A stretch of 46,898 bases of DNA from Candidatus Hydrogenedentota bacterium (GTDB lineage Bacteria; Hydrogenedentota; Hydrogenedentia; Hydrogenedentales; CAILVY01), in assembly GCA_029565395.1 (NCBI GenBank), contig JAKQOG010000063.1, positions 1-46,898 on the forward strand, written 5' to 3'. Position 1 is the first letter of the stretch. Every line of letters starts with the position of its first letter. The position numbers were made by a program, and so were the translations under genes. The notes beneath the pieces are model-generated. The model was not told the origin of the DNA. It ran no database searches and was given only the letters and a program-made list of their open reading frames with translations. Positions 1-7,877 of this stretch are shown here, one piece after another.

Positions 1-149
1 CTACTACCGGAACGGTGTGAATAGTAGCTCCCATCTCCAGGCGGGAGAAATTTTGGTTCCGGAAAAAAGAACGCCTAACTGGAGCTAGGCGCTACTACCG
101 GAACGGTGTGAATAGTAGCTCCCATCTCCAGGTGGGAGACAATTTGGTT
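1..149. repeat. Two-copy direct repeat with hairpins, about 91 bp period
   Basis: A 58-bp segment at 1-58 recurs almost unchanged at 92-149 (differences near the right end only). Each copy contains a small inverted repeat, CTCCC...GGGAG. The copies are separated and followed by variants of a second hairpin core containing CTGGAGCT (around 73-91 and 153-170). The pattern resembles the interspersed palindromic AGCTGGAGCT-type repeats seen in many environmental bacterial genomes. The block runs off the left window edge, so the true copy number is unknown. It ends about 20 bp before the start codon of the next gene. Confidence 0.75.
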
Positions 150-192
150 TGTTCCTAGCTGGAGCTGGGACGTTCAAATGAGATAACACGAC

Positions 193-1845
193 ATGACGGA
201 TGAGGCAGCCCAGGAAAAAGCGCCGGAAAGGAATCCGGTGCCGGCCTTTTTGATCGCCATGTTGTTTTATCTCTGCGTCGTTTACGCAAACACCCTCTAC
301 ATCTATCCCATGGGCCGGGATTATGTATCAATGGCAGCCCCCAACCCAATTGGTTGTCATGAGCAAATACCTGGCACATGTTCGCAGGTATCACACGATT
401 ATTCCATGGGGTATACCCATTTCTTTTCACAGTGGAAGATGCCCTGGACATTTCTCGAAACACGTCTTTTCAATGATTGGTTGCCTGGATATCACCTTGT
501 TAATCTCACTCTTTTATACGGGTGCATGGTGGCATTATTTTTTCTGACCCGGCACATTGTCCGGGGACCGTGGTGGATGGGTTCGTTAGCAGCCGTATTA
601 TTTATGGCCAATCCTGTGAAAAGTGAAGCTGTATTGAATCTTAGGGGTGTACAGGATTTATTGCCAGCGTTCCTGGCTTTGATCTCTTTGGCTTTATATG
701 CCGCCCATGTCCGAAAACCAAGAAAAATAAAATACATAATTTCGATGGTGTTGTTTGTCGCGGGCATGTGTGGCGCCCCATCTCAGGTGGCATTAATTCT
801 GGCTTATTTCTTGATCGAAGTAGTCATAGCGGAATGTGCGGAACGTTGTTTGTGGAGGCTTGTTCCATTTATATTGATATTTCTTTTCATATTCGTTTCT
901 GAATATACCTGTTTTGAAAATAGTGTCGAAAGGAATTTTTGGAATCTCATGGGCATGTTCCTGCCGTTGTGTTTGATACTCTATCCCATTGGATTTCTTC
1001 CTGAGACGTTGGAGCGATTTCAGAATCAGTATTGGCTTATTCTTGTCTGTTGCATGGTGATTGTTGTAATGTTCTTTGCTTTGGCCTATGCCTCTCGGCA
1101 TCGTGGATTTGTCTTTGGAATTTTGGCAGCGATGTGTTTGCGTTTTCTTCAAGGAAGCAATCCCTTTGATGTGGTGCACATGATTGGCGGGGGACAATTG
1201 TTGCTTCCGGTGGCGTTTATGAGCATCGCGTTTGCGGCGTTGGTCCACCGCGTCATTCAACATCCCAAATGGTTGCGTCCCATGATATTTCTAACAGCAG
1301 CATTGTGTGTGGTGTTTTTTGGACTGCAGTTCCAGATGAACATGATTTGGCGTTATGCGGGACAACAGGTTCAGGCGTTTCAGCAAGAGGTTTATTCAGC
1401 AAAAGAACAACATCCGGAAGGAAGTTTGGGAGTGCTTCCCAGCTATCGTTATTACCGGGGCGCACCCATGAATTTTCAAGAATCAATTAAATACAAAACA
1501 CCGTTTTCCAAGAACTTGATGTATGATTTAGCATTAGTTGAAGTATCACGTCATGAAAAAGAGTGGTATGAAGTCGCCATTACAACGAACTCTGAAAAGA
1601 GTGTTGAAGTAGAGATTGTTCCCGTGGGGAATCATACTTGGAAACAGCGGGTAGTCAACTATGAAGCCGGTTATGAGTTATTTTTCCCCCGCAAATATAA
1701 ACAAGAAGAAAATATGCCCTACTCTCTCGGAAATTCCACGATGAATCGGACAGATGGAAGTGAACATTTTGTTTTTTCCGAGGAATGTTTGCCCTTGCCG
1801 CCTCTCGTTCCGTTTCAACTCGCTCGCCCGTGGATCGATTGGTAA
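193..1845 (+). CDS. GT-C-like multi-spanning membrane protein (TMTC/PMT-like), function unknown
   Basis: A 550-residue protein with a short charged N-terminus, about ten hydrophobic helices up to residue ~395 and a soluble C-terminal tail of ~150 residues. The segment near residues 98-115 reads GYHLVNLTLLYG, like the YHLVN stretch in TMTC and other GT-C glycosyltransferases. The loop before it (about residues 40-90) would be periplasmic and would hold the acidic catalytic residue in such enzymes. A role in moving a sugar from a lipid carrier is therefore possible but unproven. The ATG at 193 has no strong Shine-Dalgarno. The gene is AT-richer than the URO-D gene it faces and sits directly behind a repeat block. 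It could also be a transporter-like protein; I do not recognise a precise family. Confidence 0.7.
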   Translation: MTDEAAQEKAPERNPVPAFLIAMLFYLCVVYANTLYIYPMGRDYVSMAAPNPIGCHEQIPGTCSQVSHDYSMGYTHFFSQWKMPWTFLETRLFNDWLPGYHLVNLTLLYGCMVALFFLTRHIVRGPWWMGSLAAVLFMANPVKSEAVLNLRGVQDLLPAFLALISLALYAAHVRKPRKIKYIISMVLFVAGMCGAPSQVALILAYFLIEVVIAECAERCLWRLVPFILIFLFIFVSEYTCFENSVERNFWNLMGMFLPLCLILYPIGFLPETLERFQNQYWLILVCCMVIVVMFFALAYASRHRGFVFGILAAMCLRFLQGSNPFDVVHMIGGGQLLLPVAFMSIAFAALVHRVIQHPKWLRPMIFLTAALCVVFFGLQFQMNMIWRYAGQQVQAFQQEVYSAKEQHPEGSLGVLPSYRYYRGAPMNFQESIKYKTPFSKNLMYDLALVEVSRHEKEWYEVAITTNSEKSVEVEIVPVGNHTWKQRVVNYEAGYELFFPRKYKQEENMPYSLGNSTMNRTDGSEHFVFSEECLPLPPLVPFQLARPWIDW

Positions 1846-1854
1846 AGAGCACGT

Positions 1855-1881
1855 GGTGGGTTCCGCTTCACTTCACCCACC
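1855..1881. terminator. Weak stem-loop between convergent genes
   Basis: GGTGGGT (1855-1861) pairs perfectly with ACCCACC (1875-1881) across a 13-nt loop. It lies between the stop codons of two convergent genes, so it may terminate both. No clean U-run follows on either strand. Confidence 0.35.
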
Positions 1882-1896
1882 CTGCGTTTCAAAAAG

Positions 1897-3051
1897 TTAA
1901 CCGAACGTTTCGCGCATGCGTTCGGTGTAGTAGCAGACATTGTCCCAGAGGCCATCCGGGGCGATGCGGTGGTCGGGGCAGGGGATGAATCCGCCAAGGT
2001 CCACGAGCGGCTTGAGGCGTTCGATTTCCGCATCGATAGCGGCGCGGTCCCGCATGAAGACGACCTTGTTCATACCGCCGACGCCCCGGAGTTCCTTGCC
2101 GTATTTCTCGCGCCAGGGCGCGATGCTGGCGTTCCAGGTGCCCACCTCGATGGGGAACATAGTGTTGACGCCGTTGTTGAACCAGGTGGGAATCAGTGCG
2201 TCGATGCATCCGTCGCAATCCAGGGAGCAGATGGTGATGCCGTAACTTTGACAGAGATCGGTGATGCGCTTGTAATGCGGCCCGACTTTTTCGTCAAACA
2301 CGGAGGGGATAATGAGGGGGCCATTTTTGAAGCAGATGTCTTCCCAGAAATGAGCGAAATCGAATTTGGCCCCGGTTTCCAGCATGGCTTTGGTGCATTG
2401 GTAGCACAGGTTGCCGTAAGTGTTAATAATTTCATCGAAGAGGTCCGGATCATCCGCAAAGAGGTAGCTTGCGCCGACGACGCCGAGCACATTGCGCGCC
2501 GTGCCGAACAAACTGCCACAGTGGAGCCCCATAGCGTAATCCCGCTCGCCGTTCTGCAGGAATTCCTTGCCGCCCTCGTCAAACCGGATCATTTTGTCAT
2601 TGGCGCGCACCATCGCCTTGTCGATGCGATCCTGGTTGAACTGCATCCGGGGCAAATAATGCTCTTCCCAATCCTGGTGCGTTTTGAGCTTGTGTTCGAT
2701 TTCCGCCGGGATCGAAATGGCCCCGGGCTTTTCCAATACGATGACCCCTTCCTCGTTCAGCACTTTTTTCGAGCCGTCTGGCATCTCTTCAATCACTTCC
2801 TTTTCAAAAGGGGGTGACAGATGCGTGGCGGGCTGGACCGTGGAATACCAGTTGAAGTCGAAGCCCAGTTTCTGGCTGACGACGGCGTCCATGGTGTTGC
2901 CGTCCGCCCATTCTTCCGATTCCTCCTTGGTCAGATACCCTTCCTCCGCCCATTTGGCCAGTGTTTCTTTCCAGAAGCCGAAATGGACGATGGGCAGGCG
3001 GTCGTACGGTTGATACTTCAGGACGGCCATGGCGCGTTCACGGTCTGTCAT
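1897..3051 (-). CDS. Uroporphyrinogen decarboxylase (URO-D) family protein
   Basis: A 384-residue protein of the URO-D superfamily (PF01208). It starts with MTDRERAMAVLKYQPYDRLPI, the usual N-terminal signature of the non-haem branch. The C-terminus has the family motif FIPCPDHRIAPDG. The central LDCDGCIDALIPTW segment is the TIM-barrel strand and helix typical of the group. Members of this branch include MtaA/CmuA-like corrinoid:cofactor methyltransferases and many uncharacterised enzymes; true haem-pathway HemE is unlikely with no haem genes nearby. The start at 3051 is chosen because GGAGGAG lies just upstream. A longer reading to 3192 would cross the promoter and has no such site. The gene is monocistronic. 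A DUF1638 gene, another family often found beside URO-D proteins, lies 6 kb away. Confidence 0.88.
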   Translation of the reverse strand: MTDRERAMAVLKYQPYDRLPIVHFGFWKETLAKWAEEGYLTKEESEEWADGNTMDAVVSQKLGFDFNWYSTVQPATHLSPPFEKEVIEEMPDGSKKVLNEEGVIVLEKPGAISIPAEIEHKLKTHQDWEEHYLPRMQFNQDRIDKAMVRANDKMIRFDEGGKEFLQNGERDYAMGLHCGSLFGTARNVLGVVGASYLFADDPDLFDEIINTYGNLCYQCTKAMLETGAKFDFAHFWEDICFKNGPLIIPSVFDEKVGPHYKRITDLCQSYGITICSLDCDGCIDALIPTWFNNGVNTMFPIEVGTWNASIAPWREKYGKELRGVGGMNKVVFMRDRAAIDAEIERLKPLVDLGGFIPCPDHRIAPDGLWDNVCYYTERMRETFG

Positions 3052-3078
3052 AGGGTCTCTCCTCCGTAGTAATGCGTT

Positions 3079-3107
3079 ATGATACCGGCCCCTGCCGTGA
3101 AAAACAA
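3079..3107 (-). promoter_or_regulatory. Sigma70-like promoter for the URO-D gene
   Basis: On the minus strand TTGTTT (3107-3102) and TATCAT (3084-3079) are separated by 17 bp, about 28 nt before the chosen start at 3051. This supports the shorter start. Confidence 0.5.
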
Positions 3108-3129
3108 CGCATGCAAAATTTACCTGGAA

Positions 3130-3153
3130 GGCATTGGTGAAATAGTCCTTTTT
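3130..3153 (+). promoter_or_regulatory. 24-bp intergenic element, copy 1
   Basis: A 24-bp sequence containing GTGAAATAGTCCTTTTT. It matches the segment at 6699-6722 at 23 of 24 positions and in the same orientation. Both copies lie upstream of plus-strand genes (HDOD protein; thymidylate synthase homologue). The function is unknown; it may be an operator or the end of a small repeat. Confidence 0.5.
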
Positions 3154-3266
3154 CTTATCCGGGCAAATGGACAGGCAACGGTTTGGCCGCAAAATGCTGG
3201 TGATTTGCCCTGTGTCCGGCGTGCTTTCACGAAAAAGCGCTGTTTCGCAAATGCCTGAAGCAAAAT

Positions 3267-3296
3267 TTGGATTTTATGAGGCAAACCCTTCATACT
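3267..3296 (+). promoter_or_regulatory. Possible promoter of the HDOD-kinase-regulator operon
   Basis: TTGGAT (3267-3272) and CATACT (3291-3296) with an 18-bp spacer, about 46 bp before the HDOD start codon. Confidence 0.4.
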
Positions 3297-3342
3297 ATGC
3301 AGGCGCCCGGGGAAGTAAATAACCGGTAGTGGAGTGCTGGGG

Positions 3343-4209
3343 ATGCTGGATCGCGAATTAGCCCGAAAACTGATGGAAGTTGAGAACCTGCCGACGTTGC
3401 CGGCCGTGATGCAGCAGCTTTTAGCCGCCGTGGAAAACGAGGCCTCTTCCGCCGCCGACATTACGTCGATTCTGGAACGCGACATTGCCATATCGGCACG
3501 GATTCTTCGTTTGGCGAATTCGGCGTTTTATGGGCTGCGGCATAAAGTGGACACTATTCGCCGCGCGGTGGTGGTCGTAGGGTTTGACGTGGTGCGGATG
3601 CTTGCACTGGCCACGTCGGTTTTTGACTTGTTTTCGCAACGTCAGCAGTATGCGCTGGATCCGGAAGATTTCTGGCTGCATTCACTGGGGGCCGCCAAGG
3701 CGTCGCAGTTGCTCGCACGGGAAATTCCGGGCGCGCAACCGAGCGATAGCTGTTTCACGGCCGGATTGCTGCACGACATGGGCAAATATTTCCTCGCCCT
3801 GGCATTAAAAGATACGTATAAGGACGTGTTGGAGATGGCGGAACGAAGCCAGTGCCTGTTATGCGAAATAGAAAAAGACGCTTTAGCCATTACGCATTGC
3901 GAGGTGGCCTATTGGCTGGCGCAGAAATGGTCCTTGCCGCCCGTGATTGCCGACGCGATCGGCAATCAATGCCGGGTAGGGGATTATGACGGCCCATTCT
4001 GGAGGGAGGTTTCGATTGTCTCGCTGGCGAGTGATGTGGCGCGGCATGCGCGATTTGGGAAGGCTGGGGATTTCTCGCCGGTAACCTTGCGCGGGGAACC
4101 GCTTGCGCGTCTGGCGTTGAATGCGGATCTCGTGCTTGGGATCGTGGATCAGCTAAGCGAATATCATGGCGAGGCAAAACATTTTCTTAACGCTTTGCGT
4201 GGACGTTAG
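3343..4209 (+). CDS. HDOD domain signalling protein
   Basis: A 288-residue protein made almost wholly of an HDOD domain (PF08668). The N-terminus reads ENLPTLPAVMQQLL and is followed by the typical ILERDIAISARILRLANSAFY segment. AGLLHDMGK in the middle keeps an HD pair. In this family the domain usually acts as a protein-interaction or scaffold module in nucleotide second-messenger and two-component signalling rather than as an active phosphohydrolase. The ATG at 3343 is preferred because GGAG lies 8 nt upstream; a GTG at 3334 is also in frame. The stop is followed after 17 nt by a histidine kinase gene and then a response regulator, so the three probably form one signalling operon. Confidence 0.88.
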   Translation: MLDRELARKLMEVENLPTLPAVMQQLLAAVENEASSAADITSILERDIAISARILRLANSAFYGLRHKVDTIRRAVVVVGFDVVRMLALATSVFDLFSQRQQYALDPEDFWLHSLGAAKASQLLAREIPGAQPSDSCFTAGLLHDMGKYFLALALKDTYKDVLEMAERSQCLLCEIEKDALAITHCEVAYWLAQKWSLPPVIADAIGNQCRVGDYDGPFWREVSIVSLASDVARHARFGKAGDFSPVTLRGEPLARLALNADLVLGIVDQLSEYHGEAKHFLNALRGR

Positions 4210-4226
4210 TCCGGTTGGGGAGTGCC

Positions 4227-5951
4227 ATGAGACGAAAAGACGAGAGTGCGGCGGAAACATCCACCTATGCCGAAGCGCTTCGGGAGTTGACCGCGCGGCA
4301 TGAGCAACTGGTCATTGAATTGTCGTTGTTAAAGCGGCTGGATGCGTTAGATCCGCTCCGGACGGATGTCCAAGCCCTGTGCGGAGAAATGGCCCGCGCC
4401 ATCGCGTCGGTGCTGCGGGCGGATAATTGCTCCATCATGCTGCTGGATGCTCAAGGACAGTACATGCAGATCCTGGGCGCGGCGAGTTCCTTTGAAGAAC
4501 AATCCCCTGAAAACCGTTTCTCCGCCCGTTTTTCCCTGGGTGAAGGCATTGCGGGCCATGTGGCGCAGACAGGCGCGGCGGTTATGGCCGATGATGTTCA
4601 GGATCACCCGGAATTCAAGCCGCTTCCCAATAGCCCAACCCCCATCCGATCTCTATTGTGTTTTCCTCTCCTTGCTCATGGCAGTACGCTGGGGGTGGTG
4701 AATGTCAGCGCCGTCACCCCAGGATATTTTACCGATGTGACCAAACAGGTCATGGAACTGTCTGCAGAACGCATCGCCCGGCTTCTTCTCATGCAACACT
4801 ATCACCAGCGCCTCAGCCAGTCTGAGCAGCAATTCCGGCAGTTTGTGGATAATTCTCCGGAACCGATTGCGCGTGTAGACAAGGAGTGGCGATATGTCTA
4901 TGGGAATCGTGCGTTCCAGGCGGCGGTAGGAATTCCGGAAGCGGAGGTGCGCGGCGCCTCCGTGGAGAGAGTCAAGGCCCTGATTCATCCCGACGATCTG
5001 ACGTTTTTCTGGGAATGCTGTGAAACTGTAATGAAGACAGGGAGCATCCGCTTGTGCGACGTCCGGTACCGGAATGCCGAAGGCGCTTGGCGCTGGATCT
5101 CGCATCTGGCCTATCCCTGGCGCCTGCCCGATGGAACAATCGGCGGAATTGAGGCAATAGGGCGGGACATCACGGAGCAAAAAAACGCTGAAGCGATTAT
5201 CGCGGAGCAACGGCTGAAATTGGAGGCCTCGGCGCGTTTGACGGCCTTGGGCGGGCTCGCCAGCGGCGTGGCGCATGAAATCAATAATCCGCTGGCCATC
5301 ATCTCGCTGGGCGCCGAACAATTGGATTTGCTCGTTCAACAGACCCCCCTTAATATTAACCACATCCATTCCGCAGCGGGTAAAATCCGCAGGAACGTAT
5401 CCAGGATTGAACGCATCATCCGGGGATTGCGCACCCTTTCCCAAGATGGTTCCAAGGAACCCTTTCAATGTAAAAAAGTCGTGGACGTGGTTCAGGAAGT
5501 GGCGGAATTGTGCCAAACCCGGTTTCAATCACATAACATCGACATGCAGATCGGTGAAATTCCAAACAGCCTGGAAATGGAATGCCGTCCCGTGCTGATT
5601 GCCCAAGTGCTGATGAACCTGTTTATCAATGCTTTTGATGCCGTGGAAAATGCGCCTGACCGGTGGATTAAAGTGGAGTGCCGGGAACACAAGGAGTGCG
5701 TGGTCATCCGTGTAATGGACAGCGGCCCGGGGGTTCCCGATGAATTGCGTGAGCATGTCTTCAATCCCTTTTTTACTTCAAAAGAAGTCGGGAAAGGAAC
5801 CGGCATGGGGTTGAGCATCAGTAAAGCGATAATCGAAAACCATCATGGGGAATTATCACTGGAGGCAGAGTCGCCCAACACATGTTTCGTCATGACGCTG
5901 CCCAAACGACAGCCCAGATCTGGGATGCATGGGGACAAGTATGGAAAATGA
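4227..5951 (+). CDS. Sensor histidine kinase (GAF-PAS-HisKA-HATPase)
   Basis: A 574-residue soluble kinase with no membrane helices, so it should sense a cytoplasmic signal. A short coiled segment is followed by a GAF domain (about 40-185, with GEGIAGHVAQTG), a PAS domain with PAC tail (about 205-320, ending IGRDITEQKNAE), the phospho-acceptor motif GVAHEINNPLAI with His350, and an ATP-binding domain with N-box (NLFINAFDAVEN), G1 (DSGPGVPDE) and G2 (GTGMGLSIS). The NtrB-like H-box suits a soluble kinase. Start: the ATG at 4227 follows GGGGAG; an in-frame TTG at 4215 is less likely. The last 11 nt overlap the response regulator gene, which implies translational coupling and a cognate pair. Confidence 0.92.
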   Translation: MRRKDESAAETSTYAEALRELTARHEQLVIELSLLKRLDALDPLRTDVQALCGEMARAIASVLRADNCSIMLLDAQGQYMQILGAASSFEEQSPENRFSARFSLGEGIAGHVAQTGAAVMADDVQDHPEFKPLPNSPTPIRSLLCFPLLAHGSTLGVVNVSAVTPGYFTDVTKQVMELSAERIARLLLMQHYHQRLSQSEQQFRQFVDNSPEPIARVDKEWRYVYGNRAFQAAVGIPEAEVRGASVERVKALIHPDDLTFFWECCETVMKTGSIRLCDVRYRNAEGAWRWISHLAYPWRLPDGTIGGIEAIGRDITEQKNAEAIIAEQRLKLEASARLTALGGLASGVAHEINNPLAIISLGAEQLDLLVQQTPLNINHIHSAAGKIRRNVSRIERIIRGLRTLSQDGSKEPFQCKKVVDVVQEVAELCQTRFQSHNIDMQIGEIPNSLEMECRPVLIAQVLMNLFINAFDAVENAPDRWIKVECREHKECVVIRVMDSGPGVPDELREHVFNPFFTSKEVGKGTGMGLSISKAIIENHHGELSLEAESPNTCFVMTLPKRQPRSGMHGDKYGK

Positions 5952-6687
5952 ATCGCCTGTAACGGCATTGATTGTGGATGATGAACCGGATTTGTGCGAA
6001 ATGCTTGTCTTTGAATTCAGCGCGCGCGGATACCGCGTCTTTTCCGCCAGCGATGGCCAGGAAGCGGAACGCATCCTGGACCATGAGGATGTGGCGTTAC
6101 TGCTGACGGATGTCCGCATGCCGTTGTGTGACGGTCTGGAATTGCTCTCCTGGGTAAAAACACGCAATGTCTATCGCCCCACCGTTATTTTAATTTCCGC
6201 CTATGCCGATATTACGGTGGAAGAGGCCCATGATCTTGGCGCGGAAGTCGTTTTAACCAAGCCATTCCGCCTGTCGGAACTGGCGGATATCGTGACCCGG
6301 ATCCTTCTTCCGCCGGAACGCCGGTGGTGCACCCCTCCCGTGCCAGCCCCCGTTCGAGCATGTGCACTTCATTTTTCCAGTTTTGAGTCTGCACGCAAAG
6401 AAGCCGTATTTGACTTGGGCCGTGGCGGCGCGGCGTTCGCCTTTTCCGGGTCCACATTATCCAAGGGTGAGAACATACGCATCGAAGTTTGTTTTGATGA
6501 AGGGCCGTTTCCCTCGCTACATGGCACGGGTATTGTGAACTGGGTGCGAAGTGGCGCCGAGCCGAAGCAGTTGCAAAAGGCGGGCTTGGAATTTACATGG
6601 CTCTCGGAAGAAACCCGGACTGCATTTCTTCTTTGGCATTCCACACACGCCCAGAAGCCCTATATCCCTTCATTAAAGCCTCAATAG
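5941..6687 (+). CDS. Response regulator with degenerate PilZ-like output domain
   Basis: A 248-residue protein. The receiver domain (about 5-125) begins ALIVDDEPDLCEML, has phospho-acceptor Asp57 (LLLTDVRMP), a conserved Ser/Thr region (ILISAYAD) and the KPF lysine motif. The remaining ~120 residues resemble a PilZ fold: DLGRGGAAF corresponds to the D/NxSxxG loop and GTGIVNWV to the following strand. The upstream RxxxR arginines needed to bind cyclic di-GMP are not apparent, so binding is doubtful. The ATG at 5941 is chosen over 5929 because GGGGA sits 5 nt upstream. The protein is likely phosphorylated by the overlapping kinase and may act by protein contact rather than DNA binding. Confidence 0.85.
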   Translation: MENESPVTALIVDDEPDLCEMLVFEFSARGYRVFSASDGQEAERILDHEDVALLLTDVRMPLCDGLELLSWVKTRNVYRPTVILISAYADITVEEAHDLGAEVVLTKPFRLSELADIVTRILLPPERRWCTPPVPAPVRACALHFSSFESARKEAVFDLGRGGAAFAFSGSTLSKGENIRIEVCFDEGPFPSLHGTGIVNWVRSGAEPKQLQKAGLEFTWLSEETRTAFLLWHSTHAQKPYIPSLKPQ

Positions 6688-6698
6688 AGGTTTGTACA

Positions 6699-6722
6699 GG
6701 CATTTGTGAAATAGTCCTTTTT
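6699..6722 (+). promoter_or_regulatory. 24-bp intergenic element, copy 2
   Basis: Second copy of the element at 3130-3153, differing at one position, 61 bp before the thymidylate synthase homologue. It is followed by further T residues. Confidence 0.5.
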
Positions 6723-6783
6723 TTTCTGAGCGGAGTCAGGTTACCATAGGCGCTTAACCGGAGCAGTATAAGGAGGAAACGTT

Positions 6784-7776
6784 ATGATGAATGAAGCGAC
6801 GCAACAGGGGCGAATCCCCTCTTTGCACATCGTGGCCGACTCAATCCCACAGGCGCATTTCCGCGCCATGAAAGCGGTGTGGGAGCAGGGGCTGGCCATT
6901 CGCACGGAATATGACCGGAAAGATCTTCAGGGCCGCTATATAGATCCCCCCAGCCGCGACGCCCGCGTCTTAATTGAAATCAAAGATCCCTTCGCTCAGC
7001 CTCGCTTTCCTCCCATTTCTTTTTGCGAAATCGGAACCTACATCGCGGAAATCATGGGGATCAAAGATCATATGGTCGTGCCTATGGAACAACTCAAGCA
7101 GGCGGTGCACGGCGAATTGGACGCTAAAGAATGGCCGTATACGTATCATCAGCGATTGTTTAACCATCCGGACGTGGATGGCGCCACCGTGGATCAGATA
7201 AACATCGCCCTGGAAAAGCTGGCCCAGACCCCCTACACCCGCAGGGCGGTCGCCACCACCTCCGTCCCCAATATCGATCCCTACCTCAAAGAGGATATCC
7301 CCTGCCTCCGGGAAATGCAGTTGCGCTGCCCCGAAGACGAGCAGGACAACCTGGTATTGAATATGAACACGATGTGGCGTTCGCGTGATTTGTATAAGGC
7401 TTGGCCGGACAACATCATCGGCATCACGTTCATGCAGAGCGTGCTGGCAAAACGATTGGAAGGCATGACCGGCCGTACCGTGCGCGTGGGAAGTTATGCA
7501 GACTATGCCGCCTCCCTCCACATCTACGGCCAGGATTTCGGCGCCGTCGGCGGTGATGCCGAACGCGGGCTGAAAAGCTTCTTTGACACCTTCGACGAAG
7601 ACGCCTACATCGCCCGGTCATTGACCAGCGAAATGGCGCGCGATATGCTCATTATTCCGCAGTTGCAGGCGCTTATTTCCGAGCAAGGCATTGCGGATTG
7701 GCATTTTCCGCCAGAGGCGGTGGAACTGGGCCGGCAATTAATTCAAGACCTGGAGTCTGGCGCATTCCTCTCATGA
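6784..7776 (+). CDS. Thymidylate synthase homologue, archaeal-like type
   Basis: A 330-residue divergent thymidylate synthase (PF00303). The conserved order is kept: a YTYHQRLFNHP segment, catalytic Cys174 in IPCLREMQ (Gln at Cys+5 as in ThyA), the dUMP-phosphate motif RSRD, PDNI with the Asn that selects dUMP over dCMP, and SLHIY for the His-x-Tyr pair. The N-terminal section (SIPQAHFRAMKAVWEQG...EYDRK, then DPPSRDARVLIEI) looks like the archaeal-type enzymes of methanogens rather than bacterial ThyA. Expected reaction: dUMP to dTMP with a folate-like methylene donor; this is inferred. The ATG at 6784 has AGGAGG 7 nt upstream. A base-modifying pyrimidine methylase or hydroxymethylase is an alternative, but the retained Asn argues for dUMP. 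No other nucleotide gene is adjacent. Confidence 0.8.
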   Translation: MMNEATQQGRIPSLHIVADSIPQAHFRAMKAVWEQGLAIRTEYDRKDLQGRYIDPPSRDARVLIEIKDPFAQPRFPPISFCEIGTYIAEIMGIKDHMVVPMEQLKQAVHGELDAKEWPYTYHQRLFNHPDVDGATVDQINIALEKLAQTPYTRRAVATTSVPNIDPYLKEDIPCLREMQLRCPEDEQDNLVLNMNTMWRSRDLYKAWPDNIIGITFMQSVLAKRLEGMTGRTVRVGSYADYAASLHIYGQDFGAVGGDAERGLKSFFDTFDEDAYIARSLTSEMARDMLIIPQLQALISEQGIADWHFPPEAVELGRQLIQDLESGAFLS

Positions 7777-7790
7777 GGCCCAAAGGGAAT

Positions 7791-7820
7791 TTGACACTTT
7801 TCATAGCAGATAGGTAAGCT
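7791..7820 (+). promoter_or_regulatory. Possible promoter of the aldolase gene
   Basis: A perfect TTGACA (7791-7796) with an 18-bp spacer to TAAGCT (7815-7820), a weak -10, about 57 bp before the start codon. Confidence 0.4.
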
Positions 7821-7877
7821 ACTCCCTTCACAGCGGACGGATACCCTGTCCGGAAACATCCACGGAGCAGAGAGAAC

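Noticed and set aside
1..190. CRISPR array
   Set aside because: Only two copies are present, the units themselves contain hairpins, and the intervening sequences are themselves repeat variants. No cas gene is nearby.
1969..2817. Long plus-strand frame opposite the URO-D gene
   Set aside because: It is the mirror frame of a well-supported gene with strong family motifs, and has no family signature of its own.
1897..3051. Haem-pathway HemE
   Set aside because: The sequence resembles the MtaA/CmuA-like and uncharacterised URO-D branch, and no haem biosynthesis gene is near.
4653..5528. Long minus-strand frame inside the histidine kinase
   Set aside because: It lies fully within a kinase whose domains are all recognisable on the plus strand.
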